A DNA stretch of 37,492 bases, taken from contig PGYF01000006.1 of assembly GCA_002839535.1 (NCBI GenBank), positions 2,048-39,539 on the forward strand, written 5' to 3'. Within the stretch, counting starts at the first letter, position 1. Every line of letters begins with the position of its first letter. This stretch comes from Nitrospira bacterium HGW-Nitrospira-1 (GTDB lineage Bacteria; Nitrospirota; Thermodesulfovibrionia; Thermodesulfovibrionales; UBA6898). The notes under the pieces are model-generated. The model searched no databases. It was not told the DNA's origin and saw only the letters and a list, made by a program, of their open reading frames with translations. This document shows positions 10,068 through 19,595 of this stretch, piece after piece. A program made the translations under genes and the position numbers.

Positions 10068-10089
10068 AATTCAACTGCATTTTTTGGGT
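10068..10089. repeat. 22-nt inverted repeat, right arm
   Basis: aattcaactgcattttttgggt, 21/22 match to the reverse complement of 9199-9220. Confidence 0.85.
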
Positions 10090-10121
10090 GAAGTGAAGTA
10101 CTGGAGTACTGACTGCAATTA

Positions 10122-12875
10122 TTACGATTTTTCAATCGAGAGATCAAAGAAGGTTTTCAGATATTTTCCGGTATAAGAACCCTCTGCTTTTACAATATCA
10201 TCGGGAGCGCCTTCAAATATAATCCTGCCGCCCTTGTCTCCTCCTTCAGGGCCAAGGTCCACAATCCAGTCTGCAGCCTTGACAATATCGAGGTTATGCT
10301 CTATGAGAACCACTGTATTGCCTGTTTCAACAAGCCTGTTCAAAATATTGAGAAGCGCCTGCACATCTGCAAAATGCAGCCCCACCGTAGGCTCATCCTC
10401 TCCGCCGGAAAGCATTGTGGCAGGCTGTCCGAGCCGCAAATAGCCGAGACCCGTATCCATCATCAGTCTTAATTTAGCTATAATAGACGGCTGGTCTTCA
10501 AAGAGCGCACAGGCTTCTTCAACAGTCATATTGAGGATATCGTGAATGCTTTTATGCCTGTAGGTTATCCGCAGCGCCTCCGGCCTGTACCTCTTCCCAT
10601 TGCATTTCTCGCATTTTATGTACAGGTCTTCAAAAAAATACATCTCCATTAATTCATAGCCGCTGCCCTTGCAGGTCTCGCATCTGCCGCCCGACACATT
10701 AAAGGAAAAAAATCCCGGCCCATAGCCATATGCCTTTGCCTCCTTCTGAGCGGAAAAGAGTTTTCTGATATGCTCGAATATCTTCAGGTACGTAACAGGA
10801 TTAGAGCGCGGGCTCCGTCCTATCGGAGACTGATCTATGAGTTTAACGCCGTTGAGGTATTCATCGCCTTCGAGCTTCTTATAGGGCAAAGAGGGTTCAT
10901 TGCCGGTCCTGAATTTTTTGGCCAGCGCCCTATAAAGCGTGTCAACAACAAGGCTGCTCTTGCCGGAACCCGATACCCCGGTCACGGCAGTTAGTCTCTT
11001 CAGGGGGACACTGAAGTTGGCAGCCTTGAGGTTGTTCCCTGCAGCTCCGGAGAGCACAAGCATTCCACCGGAAAATTCCCTTTTCTTTGCCGGCGACTCA
11101 ACCTGTTCAATGCCCTTCATATACCTTGCTGTAAGGCAATCAGTCTTTAGAAAATCCTCAGCCGGCCCTGAAAAAACAACCTCACCGCCCTTATGCCCTC
11201 CCCCGGGACCAAGTTCGACAACCCACTCGGCAGACTCTATTATTCCCCTGTCGTGCTCAACCACAATCACTGTGTTGCCGAGGTCTGCAAGCTGTCTCAG
11301 AACCAGCAGAATCCTGCCTGTATCTCTCGGATGAAGTCCCACTGTAGGTTCATCAAGGACATAGAGCGTGCCGGTCAATAAAGAAGCGAGCTGGTTTGAA
11401 AGGTTTATCCTCTGATACTCCCCTCCTGAAAGTGTCTTCCCGCAACGTTCAAGAGTAAGATATTCCAACCCGACTTTTTCCAGAAACCGGAGCTTCATGA
11501 TTATCTGCCGGACAAGTTCCTTTGCGATGTCCCTTTTGAAAGGAGACAGTTCCACATCCGTGAAAAAGCGCAAGCACTCTGAAACCGGCATTCTGCATAG
11601 CCCGGAGATATCCAATCCCGCCAGCTTGTATGATAATGCCTCCTTATTCAGTCTCTTTCCCTGACACACAGGACAGGTAACCGCCCTTTTGTATCTGCTC
11701 AGGAATACCCTGACATGCAGCTTATATTTTCTTCCCTCCATATGTTTGAAAAAATCGTCAAGGCCATGAAAGTGAGAGTTCTCCTTAAATGCCTTTTCCT
11801 TTTCTTCAGGGGTAAAATCCTGAAGAGGTTTTTTTACGTCAAGTCCGGATTTCTTTGCGCCTGCAATCATCTGTCTTTTCCACCATGTATACGCAGGCTT
11901 GTTCCAGGGATCAACAGCGCCCTCTGAAAGGGAGAGGGTTTTGTCCGGTATAATCAGGTCTTCATCATAGCGCAGTGTATTGCCGAAGCCCTTGCATTCC
12001 GGACACGCCCCTACAGGATGATTAAAGGAAAAAAGAAGCGGAGTCGGCAAAGGCAGGGCTGTGCCGCATTCATCACATGAATTTTCAGAAGAAAAGGAGA
12101 GTATTAAGTGAGGGGTAAGGAGCGAGGAGATGACCTCTGACTTCTGACTTCTTATTATTACGACCTTCAGCCTGCCCTGTCCTTCCCGCCACGCCATCTC
12201 AATGGAATCCGACAGCCTCGGCTCATCCCTTAGCACGAGCCTGTCAAGGACAACACTGAAAGGCCGTGATGGGTGATGCGTAATGAGTGATGAGTTTTTA
12301 TCCTTTAACCCATTACCCGTTACGCATAACTCATCACTGTCTTTCATCTCTCCGTCAACCCAAATCCTCTGAAACCCTCTCCTGTGCAGATCGCTGAGCG
12401 GCTCCATAGTATCGAACATAATAATCGCCTTGCCGCCCGTGTATTTTTCGAGAAGTTCTGAGATAATCTGCGACGGGCCCCATTTCCGTATCTCCGCGCC
12501 GCACTCCGGGCAAAAGGGCGCTGCAACCTTTGCATAGAGGAGTCTGAAGAGGTCGTGGAGTTCTGTCAGCGTGCCGACTGTTGAATGCGAGCCGCGCACC
12601 GGGTTTTTTTGTTCAAGCGCAATCGCAGGTCTGATGTTTTGGATGGAATCCACATCCGGCCTGTCGAGCTTTTCAAGAAACAGCCTGGCGTATGTTGAAA
12701 GTGATTCTATAAACCGCCACTGCCCCTCGGCAAATATCGTATCAAAGGCAAGCGATGACTTCCCTGACCCTGAAACGCCGGTAATAACGATGACTTTATT
12801 GTGGGGAAGCCGGAGGTTTATGTCCTTGAGGTTATTCTGCCGCGCACCAGTAATAATCAGTTCATCTTTGGACAT
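10122..12875 (-). CDS. uvrA: UvrA-family excinuclease ATPase with an internal deletion; possibly a UvrA paralog
   Basis: 917 aa; two Walker A motifs ([38 protein letters not shown]), zinc-finger CxxC motifs, [16 protein letters not shown]. The C-terminal half reads [15 protein letters not shown], missing the usual intervening segment. Confidence 0.93.
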   Translation of the reverse strand: MSKDELIITGARQNNLKDINLRLPHNKVIVITGVSGSGKSSLAFDTIFAEGQWRFIESLSTYARLFLEKLDRPDVDSIQNIRPAIALEQKNPVRGSHSTVGTLTELHDLFRLLYAKVAAPFCPECGAEIRKWGPSQIISELLEKYTGGKAIIMFDTMEPLSDLHRRGFQRIWVDGEMKDSDELCVTGNGLKDKNSSLITHHPSRPFSVVLDRLVLRDEPRLSDSIEMAWREGQGRLKVVIIRSQKSEVISSLLTPHLILSFSSENSCDECGTALPLPTPLLFSFNHPVGACPECKGFGNTLRYDEDLIIPDKTLSLSEGAVDPWNKPAYTWWKRQMIAGAKKSGLDVKKPLQDFTPEEKEKAFKENSHFHGLDDFFKHMEGRKYKLHVRVFLSRYKRAVTCPVCQGKRLNKEALSYKLAGLDISGLCRMPVSECLRFFTDVELSPFKRDIAKELVRQIIMKLRFLEKVGLEYLTLERCGKTLSGGEYQRINLSNQLASLLTGTLYVLDEPTVGLHPRDTGRILLVLRQLADLGNTVIVVEHDRGIIESAEWVVELGPGGGHKGGEVVFSGPAEDFLKTDCLTARYMKGIEQVESPAKKREFSGGMLVLSGAAGNNLKAANFSVPLKRLTAVTGVSGSGKSSLVVDTLYRALAKKFRTGNEPSLPYKKLEGDEYLNGVKLIDQSPIGRSPRSNPVTYLKIFEHIRKLFSAQKEAKAYGYGPGFFSFNVSGGRCETCKGSGYELMEMYFFEDLYIKCEKCNGKRYRPEALRITYRHKSIHDILNMTVEEACALFEDQPSIIAKLRLMMDTGLGYLRLGQPATMLSGGEDEPTVGLHFADVQALLNILNRLVETGNTVVLIEHNLDIVKAADWIVDLGPEGGDKGGRIIFEGAPDDIVKAEGSYTGKYLKTFFDLSIEKS
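12264..12339. repeat. Imperfect inverted repeat of TGATGxGTAATGxGT short motifs inside the UvrA-family gene
   Basis: gtgatgggtgatgcgtaatgagtgatgag against the reverse complement of cccattacccgttacgcataactcatcac; most mismatches are G/A or C/T. Confidence 0.75.
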
Positions 12876-12945
12876 CTATGTATTTTAACACAGGCGCAAC
12901 TGTGGAAGAGGGTTTACAGCCCTGTCTTTGCTTGCTGAAAAGCCG

Positions 12946-13557
12946 TCAGTTTTTCCTTACGAATTTTCCGAACCCTGCGAGGACTTTTAATCCCAATTCC
13001 TGACTTTTTTCAGGGTGGAACTGAGTTGCAAATATGTTGTCTTTCCATACCATCGAGGCAAATGTGGTTCCGTAATCAGTAGTTGTTGCTATTACATCTT
13101 TCTCTTCCGGCGCCACATAAAAGGAATGCACAAAATAGAAGAATGAATTGTCCTCTATGTCGGAAAGTATCGGGGGTCTGTTGATGATCCTGACTGTATT
13201 CCAGCCCATGTGAGGGACTTTTAACCCTTTCTGGAATCTGACAACCTTACCCCTGAAAATGTCCAGCCCCTTACATGTCCCAAATTCCTCTGATTCGCTG
13301 AACAGGACCTGCAGTCCGAGGCATATACCGAGAAAGGGCTTCCCCTTGTTTATCGAGGTAACGACCGACTCTGTCAGAGAGAGGTCAGAGAGGTTCCTTA
13401 TGCAGTCCTTGAACGCTCCAACACCAGGAAGCACAATCGCTTCTGCATTATCAACAACCACGGGGTTTGAGGTGACGATCGCGTCTACGCCGACTTTCTT
13501 AAAGCCCTTTTCAACGCTCTTTAAGTTCCCCATTCCATAATCAACTATCGCTATCAT
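12946..13557 (-). CDS. hisH: Imidazole glycerol phosphate synthase subunit HisH
   Basis: 203 aa; MIAIVDYGMGNLKSV, VLPGVGAF, GICLGLQVLF, ATQFHPEKS. Confidence 0.96.
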   Translation of the reverse strand: MIAIVDYGMGNLKSVEKGFKKVGVDAIVTSNPVVVDNAEAIVLPGVGAFKDCIRNLSDLSLTESVVTSINKGKPFLGICLGLQVLFSESEEFGTCKGLDIFRGKVVRFQKGLKVPHMGWNTVRIINRPPILSDIEDNSFFYFVHSFYVAPEEKDVIATTTDYGTTFASMVWKDNIFATQFHPEKSQELGLKVLAGFGKFVRKN

Positions 13558-13560
13558 GTT

Positions 13561-14862
13561 TTACCTGACGCCCATCGCCTTTTCAAGGCTTGCGCAGGCA
13601 ACCTTATAATCGTAAAGCGCCTGGTTGAAGGCGGTTTTGGCGTTGCTCAGGGCAACATCGGCATCGGTTACCTCAATAGGATTTCCAACACCGGCCGCGT
13701 ACCTGCCGTTGGCGATATCGAAGTTCTCCTGTGCCTGTTTCACCGTCAGCCCGGCAACAGCGATTCTCTCTTCCGCCTCTGTAAGATTCAGAAACGACTG
13801 CTGCACCTCAAGGAGCACGCCCTGCCTGAGCGCCTCTTCATTGGCAGTCAAAACAAGCAGGTTTGCCCTGGCCTCTGCCACTTGAGCCTTTGTCGAAAAG
13901 CCGCTGAATATGGGTATCGAAAGGGTCAGTCCCGTGCTCCAGCCGTCGCCGTCATGGAACTGATGACCAGACCATGAATAGCCTGCATTGCCGGTCAATA
14001 CAGGAAAATACCCCTTCTTTGCAAGACTTACCGACTCCTCGGAGGCCTTCTTTTTGAAAACAATTGATTTCAGTTCAGGCCGGTTTTCGTATGCCCTGTC
14101 AATAGCCTTCTGAAGCCCGATACTGTACTTCACAAAAGACAGGTTATCTTCGATCTGATATTCCGGCGCCTCAGGCACACCGAGTTCGTTATTAAGTATG
14201 AGCGCCGTTATCTTCAGGCTGTTTCGGGCGCTGATCAGGTTCAACTGCGCATTCCCCAGGTCAACCTCTGCCTTGGTCACATCAAACTTCGGCCTGGTCC
14301 CCACCTCGTAGAACGCCTTTGCCCGCTCCAGATGCTGCTGGAACTGTTTCACTGTCTCTACTGTCACCTCCAGGTTCCGCCTTGCCCTCAGGACATTGTA
14401 ATAGGCCTGCTTCACATTTAAAATCACCTGCTCCTCAATGTTCCGGAGGTCTGCCTTTGCCGAGTCAATGTTCAGTCTCTGGATATTCACCTGGCCGCCT
14501 GTCTTCCGGAAGTCAAAGATCGTCTGAGTTAGAGTAACATCCGTTGAATACTGCCAAAAGGAGTTCCGCCGGCTGCTGCCGGAAACTCCGTCTGACCCTG
14601 CTGTATTCATTGCAGGCTGATATCGTCTATACCCTGCCGATGCGCTTACTGTGGGGAAATATCCTGCCTCTGCCTGGCCCTTCCTTGCATAATACACATC
14701 AACATTAGCCTGCGCAGCCAGAATACTCGGCTGCCTCTTGAGGGCTATCTCCACACACTGCTCAAGGGTAAAAACGTCCCCCTTCTGAATGATCTCCTCA
14801 GCGTTAACGACCATAGGAAAAATCATAATGAGAACTGCAAGAAAAAAAGAAAGTCTTTTCAT
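13561..14862 (-). CDS. TolC-family outer membrane efflux protein
   Basis: 433 aa; signal peptide, LEQCVEIALKRQPSILAAQANVDVYYARKGQAEAGYFPTV, repeated TolC-type motif. Confidence 0.92.
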   Translation of the reverse strand: MKRLSFFLAVLIMIFPMVVNAEEIIQKGDVFTLEQCVEIALKRQPSILAAQANVDVYYARKGQAEAGYFPTVSASAGYRRYQPAMNTAGSDGVSGSSRRNSFWQYSTDVTLTQTIFDFRKTGGQVNIQRLNIDSAKADLRNIEEQVILNVKQAYYNVLRARRNLEVTVETVKQFQQHLERAKAFYEVGTRPKFDVTKAEVDLGNAQLNLISARNSLKITALILNNELGVPEAPEYQIEDNLSFVKYSIGLQKAIDRAYENRPELKSIVFKKKASEESVSLAKKGYFPVLTGNAGYSWSGHQFHDGDGWSTGLTLSIPIFSGFSTKAQVAEARANLLVLTANEEALRQGVLLEVQQSFLNLTEAEERIAVAGLTVKQAQENFDIANGRYAAGVGNPIEVTDADVALSNAKTAFNQALYDYKVACASLEKAMGVR

Positions 14863-14916
14863 GATATAGAATCCTCCAACGCTAAAGTATTGTACCCCAA
14901 TTCTTCCTATTCTTCT

Positions 14917-14933
14917 ACTCAGCTTCCCCTGCG
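14917..14933. repeat. 17-bp direct repeat, left copy (duplicates the RND gene 3' end)
   Basis: ACTCAGCTTCCCCTGCG, identical to 15290-15306. Confidence 0.95.
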
Positions 14934-15289
14934 TGTTATACCGATTTAGAAATGTCCGGTTTTTGTATTTTACCTAATCAGCCCCTTTTAATGAATTGCT
15001 TCCTAATTTGTGTCATTGCCCGATCCCCCTCCGTCATTCCACGACCCCCTGATCAAGTCAGAGGGCATGCTTGATCGGGGAATCCATACCCTATCCTGGA
15101 TTGGGAGCCTGCCCCGCACTTGATGCGGGGGTCAAGCCGGAGAATGACAGAATAAATTTGTTTTGACTTTTGACGCCCTGTGCTCTTGGCACAGGGTTCT
15201 TCACAATGTCATGTCCTTCCATCCTGCCTCCTTTTTAAAAGAGGCAGTTTAGCGTCACTTGGAATAGGACATTTCTATTTCTGGATTAC
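14934..15289. mobile_element. Putative non-autonomous, hairpin-rich insertion between the RND and TolC genes
   Basis: Bounded by identical 17-bp direct repeats; near-terminal inverted repeats TAGAAATGTCC / GGACATTTCTA; no ORF of note; contains dispersed repeat copy B and several hairpins. Confidence 0.6.
14991..15103. repeat. Dispersed ~112-bp repeat, copy B
   Basis: Near-identical to 2212-2323 in glnE. Confidence 0.92.
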
Positions 15290-15291
15290 AC

Positions 15292-18200
15292 TCAGCTTCC
15301 CCTGCGGCGGTTCAGGCTGAAATTGAACCGCTCGACCACTGCCTGCTGAATCCTGTCCATGTAATAATAGACGACCGGCGTAATAAAGAGAGTCAGGAGC
15401 TGGGAAACAAGTAATCCGCCAACTACGGCAAGTCCCAAAGAACGGCGTGAATCCGCGCTTGCGCCAAATCCGATGGCGATAGGCAGTGTGCCCATCAGGG
15501 CTGCCATGGTGGTCATCATGATCGGCCTGAAACGGACAAGTGCGCCTTCGAAAATCGCATCCATCGGCGTTTTCCCCTCATTTCGCTGGGCCTCCAGCGC
15601 AAAGTCTATCATCATAATAGCGTTCTTTTTTACGATACCGACAAGCATGATGATCCCGACAAAGGCATACAGATTCAGGTCCTTCCCAAAGAGAAGCAGG
15701 GTGATAAGGGCGCCAAATCCAGCCGACGGCAGACCGGACAGGATAGTCAGCGGGTGGATGTAACTTTCGTACAGGATACCGAGCACGATATAGATCACGA
15801 TAATGGCGAGGAGCAGGAGAACAGCCAGGCCTTTTGTGGAGGCCTGATAGACCTGCGCAGTACCCTGAAATCCTGTGGTAATAGTGGCCGGCAGGTTTTT
15901 TGCTTCCTTCTCAACAGCGGTCACAGCATCACCCAGCGGAGCGCCTGGTTTGAGGTTAAAGGAAATAGTGACGGCAGTGATCTGCCCCATGTGGTTAATG
16001 GATAATGGCCCAACTCCCTTTTTCATGGTTGATAGAGAAGAGAGCGGCGCCAGTTGGCCGGTGTTTGAGCGGACGTAGAGCATACCAAGCGCTGAGGGGT
16101 CCATCTGATATTGCGGCTCCAGTTCCATTATCACATTGTATTGATTTGTGGGGGAGTATATGGAGGATACCTGTCGGCCGCCATAGGCAGAGTAGAGAGT
16201 CTCCTGTATCTGCCGAGCGGTAATGCCGAGGCCGGCGGCGCGGTCGCGGTCAATATCCAGGTTAAGTTGAGGGTTCTTTATTTGCAAATCACTGGTAACG
16301 TCCTGCAGCATCGGCAGCCCCTGCAGTTTCATTTCAAACATCGCGGCCTGTTTGTAAAGTTCGTCCGTATCAGGACTCTGGAGGACAAACTGATATTGTG
16401 CCTTTGTGCGGGTTGCCTCAAGGCGGATAGGCGGCGGGTTCTGCATAAATATCATGATACCTGGGACTCCCATTACCTTGGGCCGCAGCCCCTGGATGAT
16501 CTGGTCGGCATTGAGCTTTCGCTCGCGGCGGGGCTTGAGCTTAATAAACATATTGCCGCTGTTGGAGCCTCCCCGCGACCCGCTTGAGCCGACTGACGAC
16601 ATAAACGCTTCGATATTAGGGTCCTGAAGCGCTATATCCGCCAGTTGCTGCTGATGCTGTTTCATGTCCTCGAAGGATATGCCCTGGGCACCTTCAGTAG
16701 TAGCAAAGATCGCGCCGATATCATCAGGCGGCAAAAGACCCATCGGCATCTTCGTGAAGAGCCAGACCGTCAAGGCTGTCATGAGGAAGGTCACCACAAT
16801 TATGGTGCGGCGAAGACGGAGCGCCTGTCTGAGGGTGCGCTCATAGAGATTGCGCATACTGTCGAAGAACCTCTCCATGGCATTGTACAGCCGCCCGTGC
16901 TGCTTTGCAGCCTGCGGCTTAAGAAAGCGGCTGGAAAGCATGGGCGTCAGAGTCAGTGAAACAACGCCTGAGATGAGGATCGCTATTGTAATGGTCACGG
17001 CGAACTCATGGAGCATCCTGCCCAGCATCCCTGCCATAAAGAGTACCGGGATAAAGACCGCAACAAGGGAAAGAGTCATGGAGAGGATAGTGAACCCGAT
17101 TTCCTTTGATCCCTTGAACGAAGCCTCTCTTGCTGTTTCGCCATGCTCCATGTGGCGGACGATGTTTTCGAGCATGACGATTGCGTCATCCACCACAAAG
17201 CCGACCGACAGGGTCAAGGCCATCAGGGTAATATTGTTGATTGAAAACCCGAGCCCATACATTGCGGCAAAGGCGCCTATGATGGAAAGCGGCAGCGCAA
17301 GACTTGGAATGATTGTAGCAGACATATTTCGCAGAAAAAGAAAGATCACCAGAATGACCAGGGCAATCGTAAGCAACAGTGTGAACTTCACGTCTGCCAC
17401 TGAGTCTCTGATGGATTCTGTTCGGTCAAAGAGGATATTAAGCTGAACGTCCCCTGGCAGCTGGTTTCTAAAACCAGGGATTTGTTTTTTTATGCTGTCA
17501 ACAACTTCTATGGTATTGGCGCCCGGCTGACGCTGAACTGAAAGAATTATGGCCCGTGTTGATTTACCTCCTGCGTTATACCACGCTGCAACCTTATTGT
17601 TTTCAACGCTGTCTGTCACCCTGGCGAGATCCTGCAGCCGCACCGGCGAGCCGTTGCGATATGCCACAACGAGCGGTTTGAAGGCCTCTGCATTATAAAG
17701 CTGTCCTGCGGCCTGTATGGTAAACGCCTGTTTTGCCCCCTGAAGACCTCCTGTGGGCAGGTTCACGTTCCAGTTTGCCAGAGCAGCAGACACCTCATTC
17801 AGGCCGATCTCCCGGCTTGCCAGTGCCTGTGGGTCAAGCTGTACCCTCACGGCGTACTTCTGTGACCCATGGATATTCACCTGTGCCACGCCTTTGATCA
17901 TCGAGATACGCGGAGAAATAATAGTGTCGGCATACTCGTTTACAGTAGAGAGGGGCAGGGTCTGCGAGATGAGGGTAAGAAAAAGCACTGCCTGGTCAGC
18001 CGGGTTTACCTTTTTATATGACGGAGGGTTTGGCATGTCTTCGGGGAGTTGACGGGCTGCCTTTGAGATGGCAGCCTGGACGTCCTGCGCAGCAGCATCA
18101 ATATCACGCTCCAGTGCGAACTTGAGGGTAATGACCGAGACGCCCTGTCCGTTTGTTGAGGTCATGGAGTCCAGACCGGAGATGGTTGAAAACTGGCGTT

Positions 18201-18402
18201 CAAGCGGGGTTGCTACAGCGCTGGCCATGGTTTCCGGGCCTGCGCCCGGCAGATTGGATGTTACCTGTATCGTCGGGAAGTCTATGTTCGGAAGATCATT
18301 TACCGGCAGTATCCGGTAGGCAAAGACGCCGAAGATCATCACTGCCAGCATGACCAGACTGGTCATGACCGGCCGTTTTATAAACAGATGGGAAATGTTC
18401 AT
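15292..18402 (-). CDS. RND/HAE1-family efflux transporter inner membrane protein
   Basis: 1036 aa; MNISHLFIKRPVMTSLVMLAVMIFGVFAYRILPVNDLPNIDFPTIQV, GFVVDDAIVMLENIVRHME. Confidence 0.97.
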   Translation of the reverse strand: MNISHLFIKRPVMTSLVMLAVMIFGVFAYRILPVNDLPNIDFPTIQVTSNLPGAGPETMASAVATPLERQFSTISGLDSMTSTNGQGVSVITLKFALERDIDAAAQDVQAAISKAARQLPEDMPNPPSYKKVNPADQAVLFLTLISQTLPLSTVNEYADTIISPRISMIKGVAQVNIHGSQKYAVRVQLDPQALASREIGLNEVSAALANWNVNLPTGGLQGAKQAFTIQAAGQLYNAEAFKPLVVAYRNGSPVRLQDLARVTDSVENNKVAAWYNAGGKSTRAIILSVQRQPGANTIEVVDSIKKQIPGFRNQLPGDVQLNILFDRTESIRDSVADVKFTLLLTIALVILVIFLFLRNMSATIIPSLALPLSIIGAFAAMYGLGFSINNITLMALTLSVGFVVDDAIVMLENIVRHMEHGETAREASFKGSKEIGFTILSMTLSLVAVFIPVLFMAGMLGRMLHEFAVTITIAILISGVVSLTLTPMLSSRFLKPQAAKQHGRLYNAMERFFDSMRNLYERTLRQALRLRRTIIVVTFLMTALTVWLFTKMPMGLLPPDDIGAIFATTEGAQGISFEDMKQHQQQLADIALQDPNIEAFMSSVGSSGSRGGSNSGNMFIKLKPRRERKLNADQIIQGLRPKVMGVPGIMIFMQNPPPIRLEATRTKAQYQFVLQSPDTDELYKQAAMFEMKLQGLPMLQDVTSDLQIKNPQLNLDIDRDRAAGLGITARQIQETLYSAYGGRQVSSIYSPTNQYNVIMELEPQYQMDPSALGMLYVRSNTGQLAPLSSLSTMKKGVGPLSINHMGQITAVTISFNLKPGAPLGDAVTAVEKEAKNLPATITTGFQGTAQVYQASTKGLAVLLLLAIIVIYIVLGILYESYIHPLTILSGLPSAGFGALITLLLFGKDLNLYAFVGIIMLVGIVKKNAIMMIDFALEAQRNEGKTPMDAIFEGALVRFRPIMMTTMAALMGTLPIAIGFGASADSRRSLGLAVVGGLLVSQLLTLFITPVVYYYMDRIQQAVVERFNFSLNRRRGS

Positions 18403-19580
18403 GGCTTGCCATTCCGGATCGCAATCCTGGCGCCGGGTGTAAGACGCATCTGGCCATCAGTGACGACCTGCTCATTCGGCGCAATCCCTTTTTCAACGAC
18501 TGTTATTCCCTCATAGTCAATTCCTGCTGTAACCGGCCGCAACTCGGCTGTGTCTCCCTTCACCACATAGACAAACTGGCCCTGCTGACCGGTCTGTATT
18601 GCTGCCGAGGGAACAACCGTTGCATTCTGCTGAACTCGAAGGGTTATAACCACATTCACAAACTGGCCGGGCCAGAGACGGCTGTCCTGGTTCGGGAAAG
18701 AGGCCTTCATCATAATCGTTCCGGTTGCCGGATCCACAGCATTGTTAATAAAAGTCAGGCTGCCTTTTCGAGGACTGTCGTCATCCTTTGACGAAAAGGC
18801 CTCGGTAACGAGCTTTCCTGAGGTCATATATTTTCTGAGTTCAGGGAGGTATTTCTCCGGCACGCTGAACATTACATTCACCGGCTGTATCTGATGGATG
18901 ACCACCATCGGTGTATCAGCATTGGCCTTGACGAGATTTCCCTCATGGAGAAGCAGACTGCCGGTTCGGCCGCTGATCGGTGCATGAATGGAACAATATC
19001 CGAGCTGGATTTTCGCATTTTCTACCAGCGCCATATCAGCTTGGACAACAGATTCAAGGGCGTCGGCATTTGTTTTGAGCTGCTCATACTGCTCCTGAGA
19101 AACATATCCTTTCCTGACAAGTCCGGCATAGCGGCCGGCGTCCTTTTTTGCGTTTTCGAACTGGGCGCTGTCCCTGGCAAGCGCAGCCTCTGCCTGTCGT
19201 AAGGAGGCCTCCATGGGCCGGGGGTCTATTTCAAAGAGCAGGCTCCCCTTTTTTACGTTCTGCCCCTCAATAAAGTGGACCCTGGCCAGCGTCCCGCCTG
19301 CCTGAGCCTTTATGCCCACGGTTGTATAGGCCTCGACATTGCCGATAGCGCGAAGCTGCACCGGCACGTTCTTTTGGGACACTGTCTCGACAGTTACCGG
19401 CGCAGCAGGCATTATCCTCGGCTGCTTTGATTTTTTGTCTGAACAGCCGGTCAGGAAAGATACACCAAGGCCGACCAGAAATATACCGGCGAGTAATCTC
19501 TTCCCTTTATTTCCTGCCTGTTGGTTTCCGACAGATTTTGTTGTCCTGCTTTTACGCTGATTTTTCATGGATAGCCTCAT
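18399..19580 (-). CDS. RND efflux periplasmic adaptor (membrane fusion) lipoprotein
   Basis: 393 aa; lipobox VSFLTGC; VGIKAQAGGTLARVHFIEGQNVKKGSLLFEIDPRP. Confidence 0.95.
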   Translation of the reverse strand: MRLSMKNQRKSRTTKSVGNQQAGNKGKRLLAGIFLVGLGVSFLTGCSDKKSKQPRIMPAAPVTVETVSQKNVPVQLRAIGNVEAYTTVGIKAQAGGTLARVHFIEGQNVKKGSLLFEIDPRPMEASLRQAEAALARDSAQFENAKKDAGRYAGLVRKGYVSQEQYEQLKTNADALESVVQADMALVENAKIQLGYCSIHAPISGRTGSLLLHEGNLVKANADTPMVVIHQIQPVNVMFSVPEKYLPELRKYMTSGKLVTEAFSSKDDDSPRKGSLTFINNAVDPATGTIMMKASFPNQDSRLWPGQFVNVVITLRVQQNATVVPSAAIQTGQQGQFVYVVKGDTAELRPVTAGIDYEGITVVEKGIAPNEQVVTDGQMRLTPGARIAIRNGKP

Positions 19581-19595
19581 TCTTTCCCTATATTG

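Noticed and set aside
5163-10089. Possible CRISPR-like arrangement of direct repeats
   Set aside because: Repeats occur as single pairs around TA genes with no regular spacers; no cas genes in the window.
10097-10115. Palindrome AGTACT-GG-AGTACT near the 3' end of the UvrA-family gene
   Set aside because: Short, with no T-run on the relevant strand; insufficient to call a terminator or element.
16111-17446. Several + strand ORFs inside the RND transporter gene
   Set aside because: All antisense to a confident CDS, with no RBS or domain evidence.
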